Assembly (NCBI RefSeq): GCF_002050515.1
Contig: NZ_LTAY01000019.1
Coordinates: forward strand, 1-64,000
Length of the DNA stretch: 64,000 nucleotides
From: Clostridium thermobutyricum DSM 4928
Lineage (GTDB): Bacteria > Bacillota > Clostridia > Clostridiales > Clostridiaceae
Direction: 5' to 3'
The translations under genes and the position numbers were made by a program. Positions 1 to 8,337 of the stretch are shown here, piece by piece. The notes under the pieces were generated by a model. The model searched no databases. It was given only the letters and a program-made list of their open reading frames with translations, and was not told where the DNA came from. Position 1 is the stretch's first letter. The number at the start of each line of letters is the position of its first letter.

Positions 1-2
1 GA

Positions 3-692
3 AAACAAACTATAGCTGCTGAAGATATTCTTCATGATATGGGAATATTCAGTATGATGAGTTCAGATACAATGGCTATGGGAAGAATTGGTGAAGTTGT
101 AACTAGAACTTGGCAAACAGCTAGTAAGATGAAAGTTCAAAGAGGGGTTATGGAAGGTGACAAAGAAAATTCTGATAACAACAGAGTTAAGAGATATGTT
201 GCTAAATATACAATAAACCCTGCTATAGCTCAAGGAATAAGTGAGTATGTAGGATCTGTTGAGGTTGGTAAAGTTGCAGACTTAGTTCTTTATGAACCAG
301 CATTCTTTGGAGTTAAACCTAAAATGGTTATCAAAGGTGGAATGATTAATAACTCAATCATGGGAGAAGCAAATGCTTCAATTCCAACTTGTCAACCAGA
401 ACTTCCAAGATCAATGTTTGGAGCTTATGGAAAAGCAATGTCAAACACTTGTATAACATTCGTTTCTCAATATGCTTATGAACATGGAATCAAAGAAAAA
501 TTAGGATTACAAAAAGAAGTATTACCTGTTAAAGGAATAAGAAACTTAACTAAAGAAGATATGAAACTTAATGGAGAAATGCCTAAGTTAGAAGTTGATC
601 CACAAACATATGACGTAAAAGTTGATGGTGAATTAATCACTTGTGAACCAGCAGATAAATTACCTTTAGCTCAAAGATACTTCTTATTCTAA
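3..692 (+). CDS. ureC: Urease alpha subunit, 3' part
   Basis: C-terminal portion of the catalytic subunit of urease, which hydrolyses urea to ammonia and carbamate in the cytoplasm. The frame is open from base 3, so the gene enters from the left and its N-terminal half, with the metal-binding His residues and the carbamylated Lys, lies outside the window. Visible family blocks are [10 protein letters not shown], then [13 protein letters not shown] (its Asp at about 66-68 corresponds to the nickel-ligand Asp), [10 protein letters not shown] and [15 protein letters not shown]. The protein ends with the usual RYFLF-type C-terminus. It is followed 18 bases later by ureE behind GAGAGGAG, as in a normal urease operon. 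The first in-frame ATG (39) is internal and not the start. Confidence 0.97.
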   Translation, partial: KQTIAAEDILHDMGIFSMMSSDTMAMGRIGEVVTRTWQTASKMKVQRGVMEGDKENSDNNRVKRYVAKYTINPAIAQGISEYVGSVEVGKVADLVLYEPAFFGVKPKMVIKGGMINNSIMGEANASIPTCQPELPRSMFGAYGKAMSNTCITFVSQYAYEHGIKEKLGLQKEVLPVKGIRNLTKEDMKLNGEMPKLEVDPQTYDVKVDGELITCEPADKLPLAQRYFLF

Positions 693-710
693 GAGAGGAG
701 AAGAAAAGCA

Positions 711-1160
711 ATGATTTTTGAAAGAGTATTAGGAAATGTAGAAAATACTAATGTAGATGGATGCCACGTGGAAAAGGTATATCTAAATAATGAAGAAATG
801 CTAAAAAGAATAATTAGAGTTACTTCAGATCACGGAAATGATTATGGAATTTCACTTTCACAAGGTGAAAAACTTAGAGATGGAGATATTCTAATGAATG
901 ATGGATACAATGTAGTTGTTGTAAAATTTAATTCAGAAGATGTTTTAGTAATAAAACCAAAAGATATGAATCAAATGGGAAAAATAGCTCACTATATTGG
1001 AAACAAACATTTACCTGCTCAATTTATGGATGGAGAAATGATAATCCAATATGACTATGTTGTTGAAGAAGATCTTAGATTAAGAGGAATAGATTTCTCA
1101 AGAGAAAATAAAGAATTAAAAGAGGCATTTAAGCATGTTGACTTCGCACACAAACACTAA
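711..1160 (+). CDS. ureE: Urease accessory protein UreE (nickel chaperone)
   Basis: 149-residue nickel metallochaperone that delivers Ni to the UreG/UreF/UreD-apourease complex. The middle contains the conserved block with KIAHYIGNKH, which holds the metal-binding His region, and the C-terminus is mildly His-rich ([10 protein letters not shown]), shorter than the long His tails of some UreE proteins. The RBS GAGAGGAG lies just upstream of ATG. The 3' end overlaps ureF by 26 bases, which implies translational coupling. Confidence 0.95.
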   Translation: MIFERVLGNVENTNVDGCHVEKVYLNNEEMLKRIIRVTSDHGNDYGISLSQGEKLRDGDILMNDGYNVVVVKFNSEDVLVIKPKDMNQMGKIAHYIGNKHLPAQFMDGEMIIQYDYVVEEDLRLRGIDFSRENKELKEAFKHVDFAHKH

Positions 1161-1842
1161 TTTAAAAGTGTTGCAGATAATGCAACTTTGTGATTCTAAC
1201 TTCCCAATAGGATCATTCAATCATTCTTATGGAATGGAAACTTATCTTAGAGACAATAGAATTAAAAATACTGAAACTTTTAGATACTGGATAACAGCAT
1301 TTTTTAAGAATCAGTTTATGTATAGTGATGGTCTTTCAATTAAGTTTTTATATGAATACTTAAAAAAGAAAGATACTAAAAAAATATTAGAATTAGATAG
1401 AAAAATAACAGTTCAATGTATGGCATATGAAACAAGAAATGGAAACAAGCTTGTTGCTAAGAGAATGTTAAGTTTATTTTTAGATCTATATGATTCTAAT
1501 TTATTAAAAAAATATTCTGAGAAAATCAATAAAGGAAAAGCTTTTGGTCATCCAGCATTAGTATTTGGAATGCTTATGTATGAGCTAGAAATAAAGTGTG
1601 AGGATGCTATACAGTACTATATGTATAGCACTGCCTCAACTTTAATACAAAATGCAGTTAGAACAATACCTTTAGGACAAAAGGATGGGCAAATACTTTT
1701 AAAAGAATGCTCAGAAAGCTTTGATAATCTTACAAAAATTATTAATGAATTAGATGAAGACATGTTTGGGGCTAACGTTCCAGGTATTGAATTAGCTCAA
1801 ATACAACATGAAACATTAATATTTAGATTATTTATGTCATAA
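1135..1842 (+). CDS. ureF: Urease accessory protein UreF
   Basis: 235-residue UreF, the component of the UreD-UreF-UreG activation complex that gates GTP hydrolysis by UreG. It is recognised by the N-terminal block [18 protein letters not shown] and the all-helical composition. The ATG at 1135 lies inside the end of ureE. Residues before [12 protein letters not shown] are not conserved, so a slightly later start cannot be excluded, but no other start has a better RBS. ureG follows 20 bases downstream. Confidence 0.94.
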   Translation: MLTSHTNTNLKVLQIMQLCDSNFPIGSFNHSYGMETYLRDNRIKNTETFRYWITAFFKNQFMYSDGLSIKFLYEYLKKKDTKKILELDRKITVQCMAYETRNGNKLVAKRMLSLFLDLYDSNLLKKYSEKINKGKAFGHPALVFGMLMYELEIKCEDAIQYYMYSTASTLIQNAVRTIPLGQKDGQILLKECSESFDNLTKIINELDEDMFGANVPGIELAQIQHETLIFRLFMS

Positions 1843-1862
1843 AAAAGAAAGGTAGTGATTTT

Positions 1863-2471
1863 ATGAAACCAGTTGTTATAGGTGTAGGAGGACCAGTTGG
1901 AAGTGGAAAAACACTTTTAATTGAGAGACTAACTAGACAAATGAGTAAAGAGTATGAATGTGCAGTAATAACTAATGACATTTATACAAAAGAAGATGCT
2001 AAATTTATGGTAAAAAATTCTGTATTACCAGAAGATAGAGTAATAGGAGTTGAAACAGGAGGATGTCCTCATACTGCTATTAGAGAAGATGCTTCAATGA
2101 ACTTTGCTGCAATTGAAGAATTAAAAAATAAATTCAAAGATTTAGAAATAATATTCTTAGAAAGCGGTGGAGATAACTTAGCAGCTACTTTCAGCCCAGA
2201 CTTAGTAGATTTTTCATTTTACATAATAGACGTAGCTCAAGGAGAAAAAATTCCTAGAAAAGCTGGTCAAGGAATGATAAAAAGTGACTTATTCATAATA
2301 AATAAAATAGATTTAGCACCATATGTTGGAGCAGATTTAGAAGTAATGAAACAAGATACATTACACTTCAGAAAAGAAAATACTTTCATGTTTACAAACT
2401 TAAAAACTGATGACGGATTAAATTCAGTTATTGATTGGATAAAAAGAAACTGCCTTTTAGAAGGAATGTAG
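1863..2471 (+). CDS. ureG: Urease accessory GTPase UreG
   Basis: 202-residue SIMIBI-class GTPase that powers nickel insertion into urease. Visible motifs are the P-loop GPVGSGKT near residue 10, the nickel-binding CPH motif in [13 protein letters not shown], the [13 protein letters not shown] block and NKID for guanine recognition. The length is normal for the family. The RBS AGAAAGG precedes ATG. ureD begins 4 bases after its stop, so the two are co-translated. Confidence 0.97.
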   Translation: MKPVVIGVGGPVGSGKTLLIERLTRQMSKEYECAVITNDIYTKEDAKFMVKNSVLPEDRVIGVETGGCPHTAIREDASMNFAAIEELKNKFKDLEIIFLESGGDNLAATFSPDLVDFSFYIIDVAQGEKIPRKAGQGMIKSDLFIINKIDLAPYVGADLEVMKQDTLHFRKENTFMFTNLKTDDGLNSVIDWIKRNCLLEGM

Positions 2472-2475
2472 TCTT

Positions 2476-3333
2476 ATGAAGTCAATAGATACAAAACATG
2501 AAAATAAGGAAAATTATGATGCTTATATTGATTTAGTTTTAGCTAAGAGCGGAAATAAGACAATAACAACTACAAGAGCTTATGATGGAGTAATGAGAGT
2601 TTCACCAACACTTCATTTAGATAGAGAAGAAATATCAACTTATTTCTTAATTCAAATAGGTGGAGGATATGTTGAAGGTGAGAAATTCTTAAACAATATA
2701 GAAGTTAAAGAAAATGCTAGAGCTATAGTTACAACTCAAGCATCAGCTAAAATCTATAAATGTGAAAATAAGCTTGAAACATATCAAAAAACTAATATAA
2801 AACTAGATAAAAATAGTATATTAGAATTTGTAACTGATCCTGTTATTCTTTATAAAGATGCAAAATATAAGCAAGAAAATAATATATATATGGATGAAAC
2901 TTCAACATTCATTTATACAGATGGTATAACTTCTGGATGGTCTCCAGATGGACAAGATTTTAAATATGATAGAGCAAAGTTACAGACTAATTTATATTAC
3001 AATGGAGAACTTGTTTTATTAGATAATCTAGTTATGGAGCCAGCTAAATATGATATAAGTCATATTGGATATTTAGAAGGATATTTAAATTTTGGAACTC
3101 TATTAGTAGTAGACAAAAAGATTGATAAGAAATTTATAGAAGAAATGAGAAAAGAATTAGAAAATGTTGATCTTGATGTTAACTTTGGAGTTTCTTCATT
3201 AGAAGTTAATGGATTTATTCTTAGAGTTATTGGAAATATGACTCAGGATATAGAAAAAGTTATTAGTATTTGTCATGACTATGTGAGAAAAGAATTATTT
3301 AATTCAATTCCACTAGTTATAAGAAAATATTAG
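2476..3333 (+). CDS. ureD: Urease accessory protein UreD/UreH
   Basis: 285-residue UreD (UreH), the scaffold that binds apourease and conducts nickel from UreG. Supporting blocks are IQIGGGYVEGE and VTTQASAKIYKCE. The start is the ATG 4 bases after the ureG stop; the end of ureG (AGGA) serves as its RBS. It closes the accessory block in the order C-E-F-G-D, with the structural subunits upstream. A strong hairpin follows immediately. Confidence 0.94.
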   Translation: MKSIDTKHENKENYDAYIDLVLAKSGNKTITTTRAYDGVMRVSPTLHLDREEISTYFLIQIGGGYVEGEKFLNNIEVKENARAIVTTQASAKIYKCENKLETYQKTNIKLDKNSILEFVTDPVILYKDAKYKQENNIYMDETSTFIYTDGITSGWSPDGQDFKYDRAKLQTNLYYNGELVLLDNLVMEPAKYDISHIGYLEGYLNFGTLLVVDKKIDKKFIEEMRKELENVDLDVNFGVSSLEVNGFILRVIGNMTQDIEKVISICHDYVRKELFNSIPLVIRKY

Positions 3334-3335
3334 TT

Positions 3336-3369
3336 AAATTAAAGGTTATTATAATAACCTTTAATTTAG
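3336..3369 (+). terminator. Hairpin after ureD
   Basis: Perfect 15-bp inverted repeat (3336-3350 with 3353-3367) with almost no loop. Only a short T stretch follows, so it may be a weak terminator or an RNA-processing/stability hairpin that lowers expression of ureI and amt relative to the urease genes. Confidence 0.55.
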
Positions 3370-3415
3370 AAATTATATTTGGATTTTAAAATTTAATATT
3401 TAAGGAGGAATTATT

Positions 3416-3937
3416 ATGTTAGGAGCAGTCCTTTTATACGTAGGATTCGTTTTAATGATAAATGGTATAGGTACTTTAACAAAAATACCACCAAAATCAA
3501 CAGCAGTAATGAATATATTCACAGGAGCATTATCAATAGTTATGAACTTTGGTTCATTACTTATTGCACAAGCTCAAGGTGGAACTAATATGTCAGCATT
3601 CTATGCAGATGGAACAGGATTATTATTTGGATTTACATATTTATTTGTAGGAATTAATTCAATCTTTGACCTTGATAATAGAACATTTGCATGGTATTCA
3701 TTATTTGTTGCAATTACTACTATTCCAGCTGGAGTAATTCAATGGAGAGAAGGCGGAATTTGGAACATTCTTATGGCTATTATTTGGTGGGCATGGGGAG
3801 TCCTATGGGTTACAGCACCAATAGAAACACTTTGGGGTAAAAAGCTTGGTAAATTTACACCTTGGTTAAGTATCATTGAAGGTATATTTACTGCTTGGGT
3901 TCCAGGATTCTTAATCTTAATAAGCGTTTGGAAATAA
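3416..3937 (+). CDS. ureI: AmiS/UreI-family urea (amide) channel
   Basis: 173-residue, almost entirely hydrophobic protein with about six membrane segments, matching the AmiS/UreI channel family that lets urea or short amides cross the membrane. Typical blocks are GTGLLFGFTYLFVGIN, WWAWGVLW and the C-terminal EGIFTAWVPGFLILISVW. The RBS TAAGGAGGAATT is very good. Its position directly after ureD makes urea the likely substrate. It lacks the His-rich periplasmic loop of Helicobacter UreI, so acid gating is not indicated. Confidence 0.9.
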   Translation: MLGAVLLYVGFVLMINGIGTLTKIPPKSTAVMNIFTGALSIVMNFGSLLIAQAQGGTNMSAFYADGTGLLFGFTYLFVGINSIFDLDNRTFAWYSLFVAITTIPAGVIQWREGGIWNILMAIIWWAWGVLWVTAPIETLWGKKLGKFTPWLSIIEGIFTAWVPGFLILISVWK

Positions 3938-3946
3938 AATTTTAAA

Positions 3947-3988
3947 AATTAAATTACCATATCAATTGATATGGCAATTTAATTTTTT
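3947..3988 (+). terminator. Terminator after ureI
   Basis: 17-bp stem with one mismatch (3947-3963 with 3968-3984), AATT loop and a TTTTTT run: a good intrinsic terminator. Confidence 0.75.
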
Positions 3989-4084
3989 ATATATGGTTAT
4001 TAAGGCTTGGTAAAGATGTAATGCTAATTAACTATAAACATATAAAAAAATAAACTTAAAAATTATAGAATATAGAAGAAAGGG

Positions 4085-5305
4085 ATGATTTTTTTGTTTA
4101 ACGAAATTATACATAGTAATGAAACATTTATGATTATTTCTACTATATTAGTATTTCTAATGACTCCTGGATTAGCATTTTTCTATGGAGGATTAGTAGA
4201 AAAGAAAAATTCGCTTACAATAATGTTACAAATCTTCTTAGCTATAGGAGTTGTAGGACTTTTATGGATATTTGGAGGATTTAGTTTAGTATTTGGTAAA
4301 GATATACACGGAATTATAGGTAATCCACTTCAATATTTTGGATTTAAAAATATAACTTTTAATGTAAATGCACAATATGGTTCAACTATACCATTTTTAT
4401 TATTCTTTATGTATCAATTAATGTTTGCTATAATAACTCTACCATTAATGACTGGAGCTATGGCAAATAGAATGAAAATTGGAGGATGGGTAATCTTCCT
4501 TATAGTATGGATGATATTAGTTTACTTCCCAGTTGCACACTGGGTATGGGGTGGCGGATTCTTAGCTAAAATGGGATTCGTAGATTTTGCTGGAGGAACA
4601 GTAATCCATGCTACAGCAGGATTCTCAGGACTTGCTGCAATTTTTATTCTTGGAAAAAGAAAAGTTGTTTCAGGAAAAGCACCTTTTAATTTAGGACTAG
4701 TAGCAATTGGTACAGCTTTATTATTATTTGGTTGGTTTGGATTTAACTCAGGTGGAGTTTTAGCAGCTAATGGATTGGCTTCTATAGCATTCACAAATAC
4801 TGGTGTTGCAGCAATAACTTCTATGATTGTTTGGACAATAATAGTTTATATAGAAACTAAAAAATTCTCTTTATTAGAATTATTTGTTGGAGCAGTAGCA
4901 GGATTAGCTACAATAACTCCTGCTTCAGGATATGTAACTCCTGATTCAGCAGTTATTATTGGAGCAGTAGCAGCTATATTCTGTTTTGCTTGTGTAAAAT
5001 TTGCAAAGAAAATGCAATGGGATGACGCATTAGATGTATGGGGAACTCATGGTATGGGAGGAGTTCTAGGAACTCTTGCTGTTGGTGTATTAGCAAATAG
5101 CTTAGTTAATGGAGTACATGCAAGCGTACATCAATTCCTTATCCAATTATTTGGTGTAGTACTTGTTTCAGTTTATGCTTTTGTTGTAAGTTTCATAGTT
5201 ATAAAAATAATGGACAAAGTATTAGACATAAGAACAACTGAAGAACAACAAAGAATAGGATTAGACAAAACTTTACTTGGTGAAGAGTATAGTATAGATG
5301 ATTAA
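4085..5305 (+). CDS. amt: Ammonium transporter
   Basis: About 406-residue Amt/MEP/Rh channel that moves ammonium across the membrane. Visible motifs are GLAFFYGGLVEKKN near the N-terminus, GGTVIHATAG (first pore His), WFGFNSGG and DVWGTHGMGG (second pore His), spread over roughly eleven hydrophobic segments. The ATG at 4085 abuts the RBS AGAAAGGG with no spacing; an in-frame TTG at 4094 has better spacing and may be the true start. No glnK/PII gene follows, unlike many amt loci. Placement after urease and ureI suggests handling of urea-derived ammonium. Confidence 0.95.
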   Translation: MIFLFNEIIHSNETFMIISTILVFLMTPGLAFFYGGLVEKKNSLTIMLQIFLAIGVVGLLWIFGGFSLVFGKDIHGIIGNPLQYFGFKNITFNVNAQYGSTIPFLLFFMYQLMFAIITLPLMTGAMANRMKIGGWVIFLIVWMILVYFPVAHWVWGGGFLAKMGFVDFAGGTVIHATAGFSGLAAIFILGKRKVVSGKAPFNLGLVAIGTALLLFGWFGFNSGGVLAANGLASIAFTNTGVAAITSMIVWTIIVYIETKKFSLLELFVGAVAGLATITPASGYVTPDSAVIIGAVAAIFCFACVKFAKKMQWDDALDVWGTHGMGGVLGTLAVGVLANSLVNGVHASVHQFLIQLFGVVLVSVYAFVVSFIVIKIMDKVLDIRTTEEQQRIGLDKTLLGEEYSIDD

Positions 5306-5308
5306 TAA

Positions 5309-5345
5309 GAAACCCTCAATGAATATATATTCATTGAGGGTTTTT
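5309..5345 (+). terminator. Terminator after amt
   Basis: Stem of AACCCTCAATGAAT with its complement (5311-5324 / 5329-5342) followed by TTTTT: a strong intrinsic terminator closing the urea/ammonium region. Confidence 0.9.
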
Positions 5346-5401
5346 ATATTTAATAAATAAATTAATTAAATATATATTCTTATTATTTAGGAATGTATTA
5401 T

Positions 5402-5686
5402 TTATAATATAGTTTTAAATTTATCTGAACACTTTGATGGAGTAAATTGAATTATTTCAAATTCAGCTAAATCTTTCCTAAAGAACACATCTTCTTTTAT
5501 TATTTCCATAACATCTTCTTTATTTTCTTTATTACAAAGTATAATTCCACCATTTCTAGGTGTTTTTCTTCCAGAGCATAAAAAATTATTTTCTTTAAAA
5601 TTTTTATCTAAATATTTTATATGCTCTTCTAAATTTTCATCAATTATATCCAAATTTACTTTATAAGTTAAGTTTATAATAAACAT
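5402..5686 (-). CDS. YCII-related domain protein
   Basis: 94-residue protein resembling the YCII/YciI family of small alpha/beta proteins whose function is mostly unknown. It has an N-terminal beta strand, a His (EEHIKYLDK) and a block GRKTPRNGGIILC like the SGP...GG region of YciI. A perfect AGGAGGT lies upstream of ATG. It is divergent from a TetR regulator and shares a palindromic operator with it, so it is probably the target of that repressor. The substrate is unknown. Confidence 0.7.
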   Translation of the reverse strand: MFIINLTYKVNLDIIDENLEEHIKYLDKNFKENNFLCSGRKTPRNGGIILCNKENKEDVMEIIKEDVFFRKDLAEFEIIQFTPSKCSDKFKTIL

Positions 5687-5715
5687 ACTTGTAAACCTCC
5701 TAAAAATATATTATC

Positions 5716-5743
5716 ATTATATAGTGACCACGGTCACTATAAT
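5716..5743. promoter_or_regulatory. Divergent promoters with palindromic TetR operator
   Basis: A 22-bp palindrome (5720-5741), arms TATAGTGACC / GGTCACTATA around AC. A TATAAT -10 box overlaps each edge: 5738-5743 on the plus strand toward tetR and 5716-5721 on the minus strand toward the YCII gene. A protein bound here would block both promoters. The position between a TetR gene and its divergent neighbour is the classic autoregulated arrangement. Operator function is inferred. Confidence 0.75.
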
Positions 5744-5793
5744 ATACTTTTTATAAATAAATGTCAAGCAAGCTTATTAAAGGGAGAATTAAG

Positions 5794-6396
5794 ATGGAAT
5801 CTATATCTAGAAAAAGACAAGGTGAATTAACTAAAGAAAAGATTTTTAAAAATGCCGTTAGATTAATTAAAGAAAAAGGATATAACGATGTAACTGTAAG
5901 TGAAATTTGTAAAGAATCTGGAGTTTCTAAAGGTGGGTTTTATGTTCATTATAAATCTAAAGAAGATATTGTAAGAGAAAGTTATTATAGTAATATGAAT
6001 GATTATATTAATGATAGATTTTCAAAATTAAATAAAAAAACTTTATCTATTAAAGATAAAATAAAAATATTTTTAAATTTAGAATTAGAATTTGCCGAAT
6101 ATATAGGATATGAATTAACATGTTTATCTTATGTTATGAATTTAAATGAATGCACAAAAGGTGAAAGCAAACATTTTGAAAAAAGAGAGTTTTCATCTAT
6201 ATTAAAAGAGTGTATTTTAGAGGCTAAAGAGCAAGATATGCTTAAAGAGGACTTAAGTATTGATGAAGCATTTTTATTTATTGAGAGCGGAATTAGAGGG
6301 TTTATGGCGTCTTGGTGTTTTTCTAATAATAAATTTAATATTTCTTTATTAGGTAAAAAATATATAGATACAATTATTGAAAGCATTTTAATATAA
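5794..6396 (+). CDS. TetR/AcrR-family transcriptional regulator
   Basis: 200-residue repressor. The N-terminal helix-turn-helix (about residues 10-55) shows the typical TVSEICKESGVSKGGFYVHYKSKEDI block; the C-terminal ligand-binding domain is unclassified. I chose ATG 5794 because it follows AGGGAGAATTAAG; an upstream in-frame ATG (5761) would leave only a few bases of leader and no RBS. It likely represses itself and the divergent YCII-domain gene through the 5720-5741 palindrome. The ligand is unknown. Confidence 0.9.
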   Translation: MESISRKRQGELTKEKIFKNAVRLIKEKGYNDVTVSEICKESGVSKGGFYVHYKSKEDIVRESYYSNMNDYINDRFSKLNKKTLSIKDKIKIFLNLELEFAEYIGYELTCLSYVMNLNECTKGESKHFEKREFSSILKECILEAKEQDMLKEDLSIDEAFLFIESGIRGFMASWCFSNNKFNISLLGKKYIDTIIESILI

Positions 6397-6435
6397 ATTA
6401 TAATTTCAAATAATATGGAAAAATTTATATAATAT

Positions 6436-6464
6436 TTGCAAATCTTCATTTAATATTATATAAT
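6436..6464 (+). promoter_or_regulatory. Promoter of bcp
   Basis: TTGCAA (6436-6441), 17-base spacer, TATAAT (6459-6464): close to the sigma-A consensus, about 35 bases upstream of the bcp start. Confidence 0.7.
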
Positions 6465-6497
6465 AATTATTATTAAGAGAGATTAGGAGAGAAAGTT

Positions 6498-6959
6498 ATG
6501 GAAAACAAAATATTAGAAATTGGAAATATGGCACCTGAGTTTAAAGCTATGGGTTCAGATGAAAAAGATCACAAATTAAGTGATTATAGAGGGAAAAGAG
6601 TTATACTTTATTTTTATCCAAAGGATAATACTCCAGGATGTTCTTTAGAGGCTCAAGATTTTAAAAAATATAATGAGCAATTTATAGATAAGAATACAGT
6701 GATAATAGGAGTAAGTAGAGACTCATTGAAATCACATAATAAATTTATAGAGAAATATGAATTACCTTTTCTTTTAATATCTGATGAAAGTGAAGAAGTA
6801 TGTAATCTTTATGGAGTTATGAAAGAAAAAAATATGTTCGGAAAAAAAGTTTTTGGAATAGAAAGAAGCACTTTTATAATTGATGAAGAAGGAAAGATAG
6901 TAGATATTTATAGAAAAGTAAAAGTAAAAGGACACGTAGAAGAATTATTAAATAAATAA
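6498..6959 (+). CDS. bcp: Thioredoxin-dependent peroxiredoxin, Bcp/PrxQ family
   Basis: 153-residue cytoplasmic peroxiredoxin that reduces hydrogen and organic peroxides. The peroxidatic Cys lies in FYPKDNTPGCSLEAQDF near residue 50. The downstream Cys in SEEVCNLYGV is not at the position of the classic PrxQ resolving Cys, so a one-Cys mechanism is possible. GIERSTFIIDEEGKI is the typical C-terminal strand. RBS TTAGGAGAGAAAG. Monocistronic between its own promoter and a terminator; likely oxygen defence in an anaerobe. Confidence 0.93.
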   Translation: MENKILEIGNMAPEFKAMGSDEKDHKLSDYRGKRVILYFYPKDNTPGCSLEAQDFKKYNEQFIDKNTVIIGVSRDSLKSHNKFIEKYELPFLLISDESEEVCNLYGVMKEKNMFGKKVFGIERSTFIIDEEGKIVDIYRKVKVKGHVEELLNK

Positions 6960-6963
6960 TAAA

Positions 6964-7014
6964 AAAAAGACTTATGAAAGGATAGTTTCTAATTAGCCTT
7001 TCATAGGTCTTTTT
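6964..7014. terminator. Bidirectional terminator between bcp and lrgB
   Basis: Inverted repeat 6966-6981 / 6997-7012 with an A run before and a T run after, serving both converging genes. Confidence 0.85.
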
Positions 7015-7028
7015 ATGTAACTTAAACT

Positions 7029-7751
7029 TTATATAACTGCAAATATCGCCATTCCAATTGAGAAAATAATTGGAGCTAATATAACAGTTATTATACCATT
7101 AACACCAATTGCAAGAGAACTCATAGCACCTTCAGTTTCACCAATTTCTAATGCTTTTGTTGTACCAACAGCATGTGATGAAGTACCAAGACAAAGTCCA
7201 ACAGCAATTTTGTTTTTAATTCTAAATATTTTTGTGATAAAAGGTTGAATTATAGCACCTATAATACCAGTTGTAATAACAGCAAGAACAGTTACAGGAA
7301 CTAAACCGTGAAGCTCTGCAGTTACTGATATTGCTATAGGAGTAGTTACTGATTTAGCCATTAATGAGGCAATCATTTTTTTATCTAATCCTACAAAGTG
7401 TGAAAGTAATAATATTGATATTATTCCTCCGCCGCTTCCACAAATAATTCCAACAAATATTGGAATAGCATTTTCCTTTAATCTATCAATTTGCTTATAT
7501 AAAGGAACTGCTAATACCACAGTCGATGGTGCTAAAAATAGATTTATAAATCTTGCTCCATCATTATAAGTTTTAAAACTTATATGGAATACTAATAAAA
7601 ATCCTATTACTAAAATTATGGCAATTAGCAAAGGATTAAATATTGGTAAATTTGTTTTTCTATATAATAAAACACCGATCTCATATGCTATAAGTGATAT
7701 AACAATACCAAATAAAGCATTATTTATAATGACATTTGAGATAGTTGACAT
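7029..7751 (-). CDS. lrgB: LrgB family membrane protein
   Basis: 240-residue integral membrane protein of the LrgB/CidB/YohK family, with about seven hydrophobic segments. Typical blocks are the GTSSHAVGTTKALEIGETEGAMSS region near the C-terminus and KSVTTPIAIS in the middle. LrgAB pairs were described as antiholin-like modulators of autolysis and more recently as transporters of small carboxylates such as pyruvate or glycolate. RBS AAAGGAGTG. It is the second gene of lrgAB. Confidence 0.9.
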   Translation of the reverse strand: MSTISNVIINNALFGIVISLIAYEIGVLLYRKTNLPIFNPLLIAIILVIGFLLVFHISFKTYNDGARFINLFLAPSTVVLAVPLYKQIDRLKENAIPIFVGIICGSGGGIISILLLSHFVGLDKKMIASLMAKSVTTPIAISVTAELHGLVPVTVLAVITTGIIGAIIQPFITKIFRIKNKIAVGLCLGTSSHAVGTTKALEIGETEGAMSSLAIGVNGIITVILAPIIFSIGMAIFAVI

Positions 7752-7775
7752 TTTTTACACTCCTTTTTAGTATGC

Positions 7776-8156
7776 CTATTTAATTTCTTTTAAATTGTTT
7801 TGTTTTTTCTTGTCCATTTTATTTGCAATAGCTTGAACTACTAATCCAGTGATTGTCATTGTTATAGCAGTAGTTACTAAACAAACTATTAGTATCTGAA
7901 CAATATTAGCTTTTATTAAACCGAAAGAGTTCATTACGGCAACTCCTGCTGGTAAAAAGAAAAAAGCTAAATGGTCTAGGAAGAAATTACTTATTGTATT
8001 TATTTGCTCAAGTTTTATTATCTTTAAGCAAAGGGCTATAAATAATAAAATCATTGCAATTATATTCCCAGGGATAGGTACATGGGTTACAGCAGTAATT
8101 ACTTCACCAATAATATATAATATTAAAATTATTAATGCTTCTCTAAATAGTTTCAC
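7776..8156 (-). CDS. lrgA: LrgA/CidA family holin-like protein
   Basis: 126-residue protein with four hydrophobic segments, matching the CidA/LrgA family: IGEVITAVTHVPIPGNIIAMILLF near the N-terminus and FFLPAGVAVMNS in the centre. The start is GTG, preceded by AAAGGAGGA. It lies 24 bases upstream of lrgB, forming a two-gene operon read on the minus strand. No LytSR-type regulator is adjacent. Confidence 0.88.
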   Translation of the reverse strand: MKLFREALIILILYIIGEVITAVTHVPIPGNIIAMILLFIALCLKIIKLEQINTISNFFLDHLAFFFLPAGVAVMNSFGLIKANIVQILIVCLVTTAITMTITGLVVQAIANKMDKKKQNNLKEIK

Positions 8157-8240
8157 TTGCTGTTCCTCCTTTACTATAATTTCATTAATACTGTATCACT
8201 TAAAGTTAACTAAGTAAATAAACTAAAAATGACAATAATA

Positions 8241-8274
8241 AAAGATTACATCATGAAAACGATGTAATCTTTTT
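8241..8274. terminator. Hairpin upstream of lrgA
   Basis: Stem AAAGATTACATC / GATGTAATCTTT with an 8-base loop and T/A runs on both sides. It lies between the end of the minus-strand ABC operon and the lrgA promoter region and probably terminates read-through from the ABC operon. Confidence 0.65.
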
Positions 8275-8288
8275 ATAGAAACTCTGAA

Positions 8289-8309
8289 AACCCTCATATC
8301 TAGAGGGTT
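8289..8309 (-). terminator. Small hairpin after the ABC permease gene
   Basis: AACCCTC / GAGGGTT stem 28 bases beyond the permease stop codon. The T run on the minus strand is short, so it probably acts together with the stronger hairpin at 8241-8274. Confidence 0.45.
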
Positions 8310-8337
8310 ATAGAGAAAAAGAGTTAAGAAAAATAAT

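Noticed and set aside
4522..4794. 90-codon minus-strand open frame inside amt
   Set aside because: It lies fully within the strongly conserved amt gene, lacks an RBS and has no recognisable features. Similar antisense frames inside argS, pflB and other genes were dropped for the same reason.
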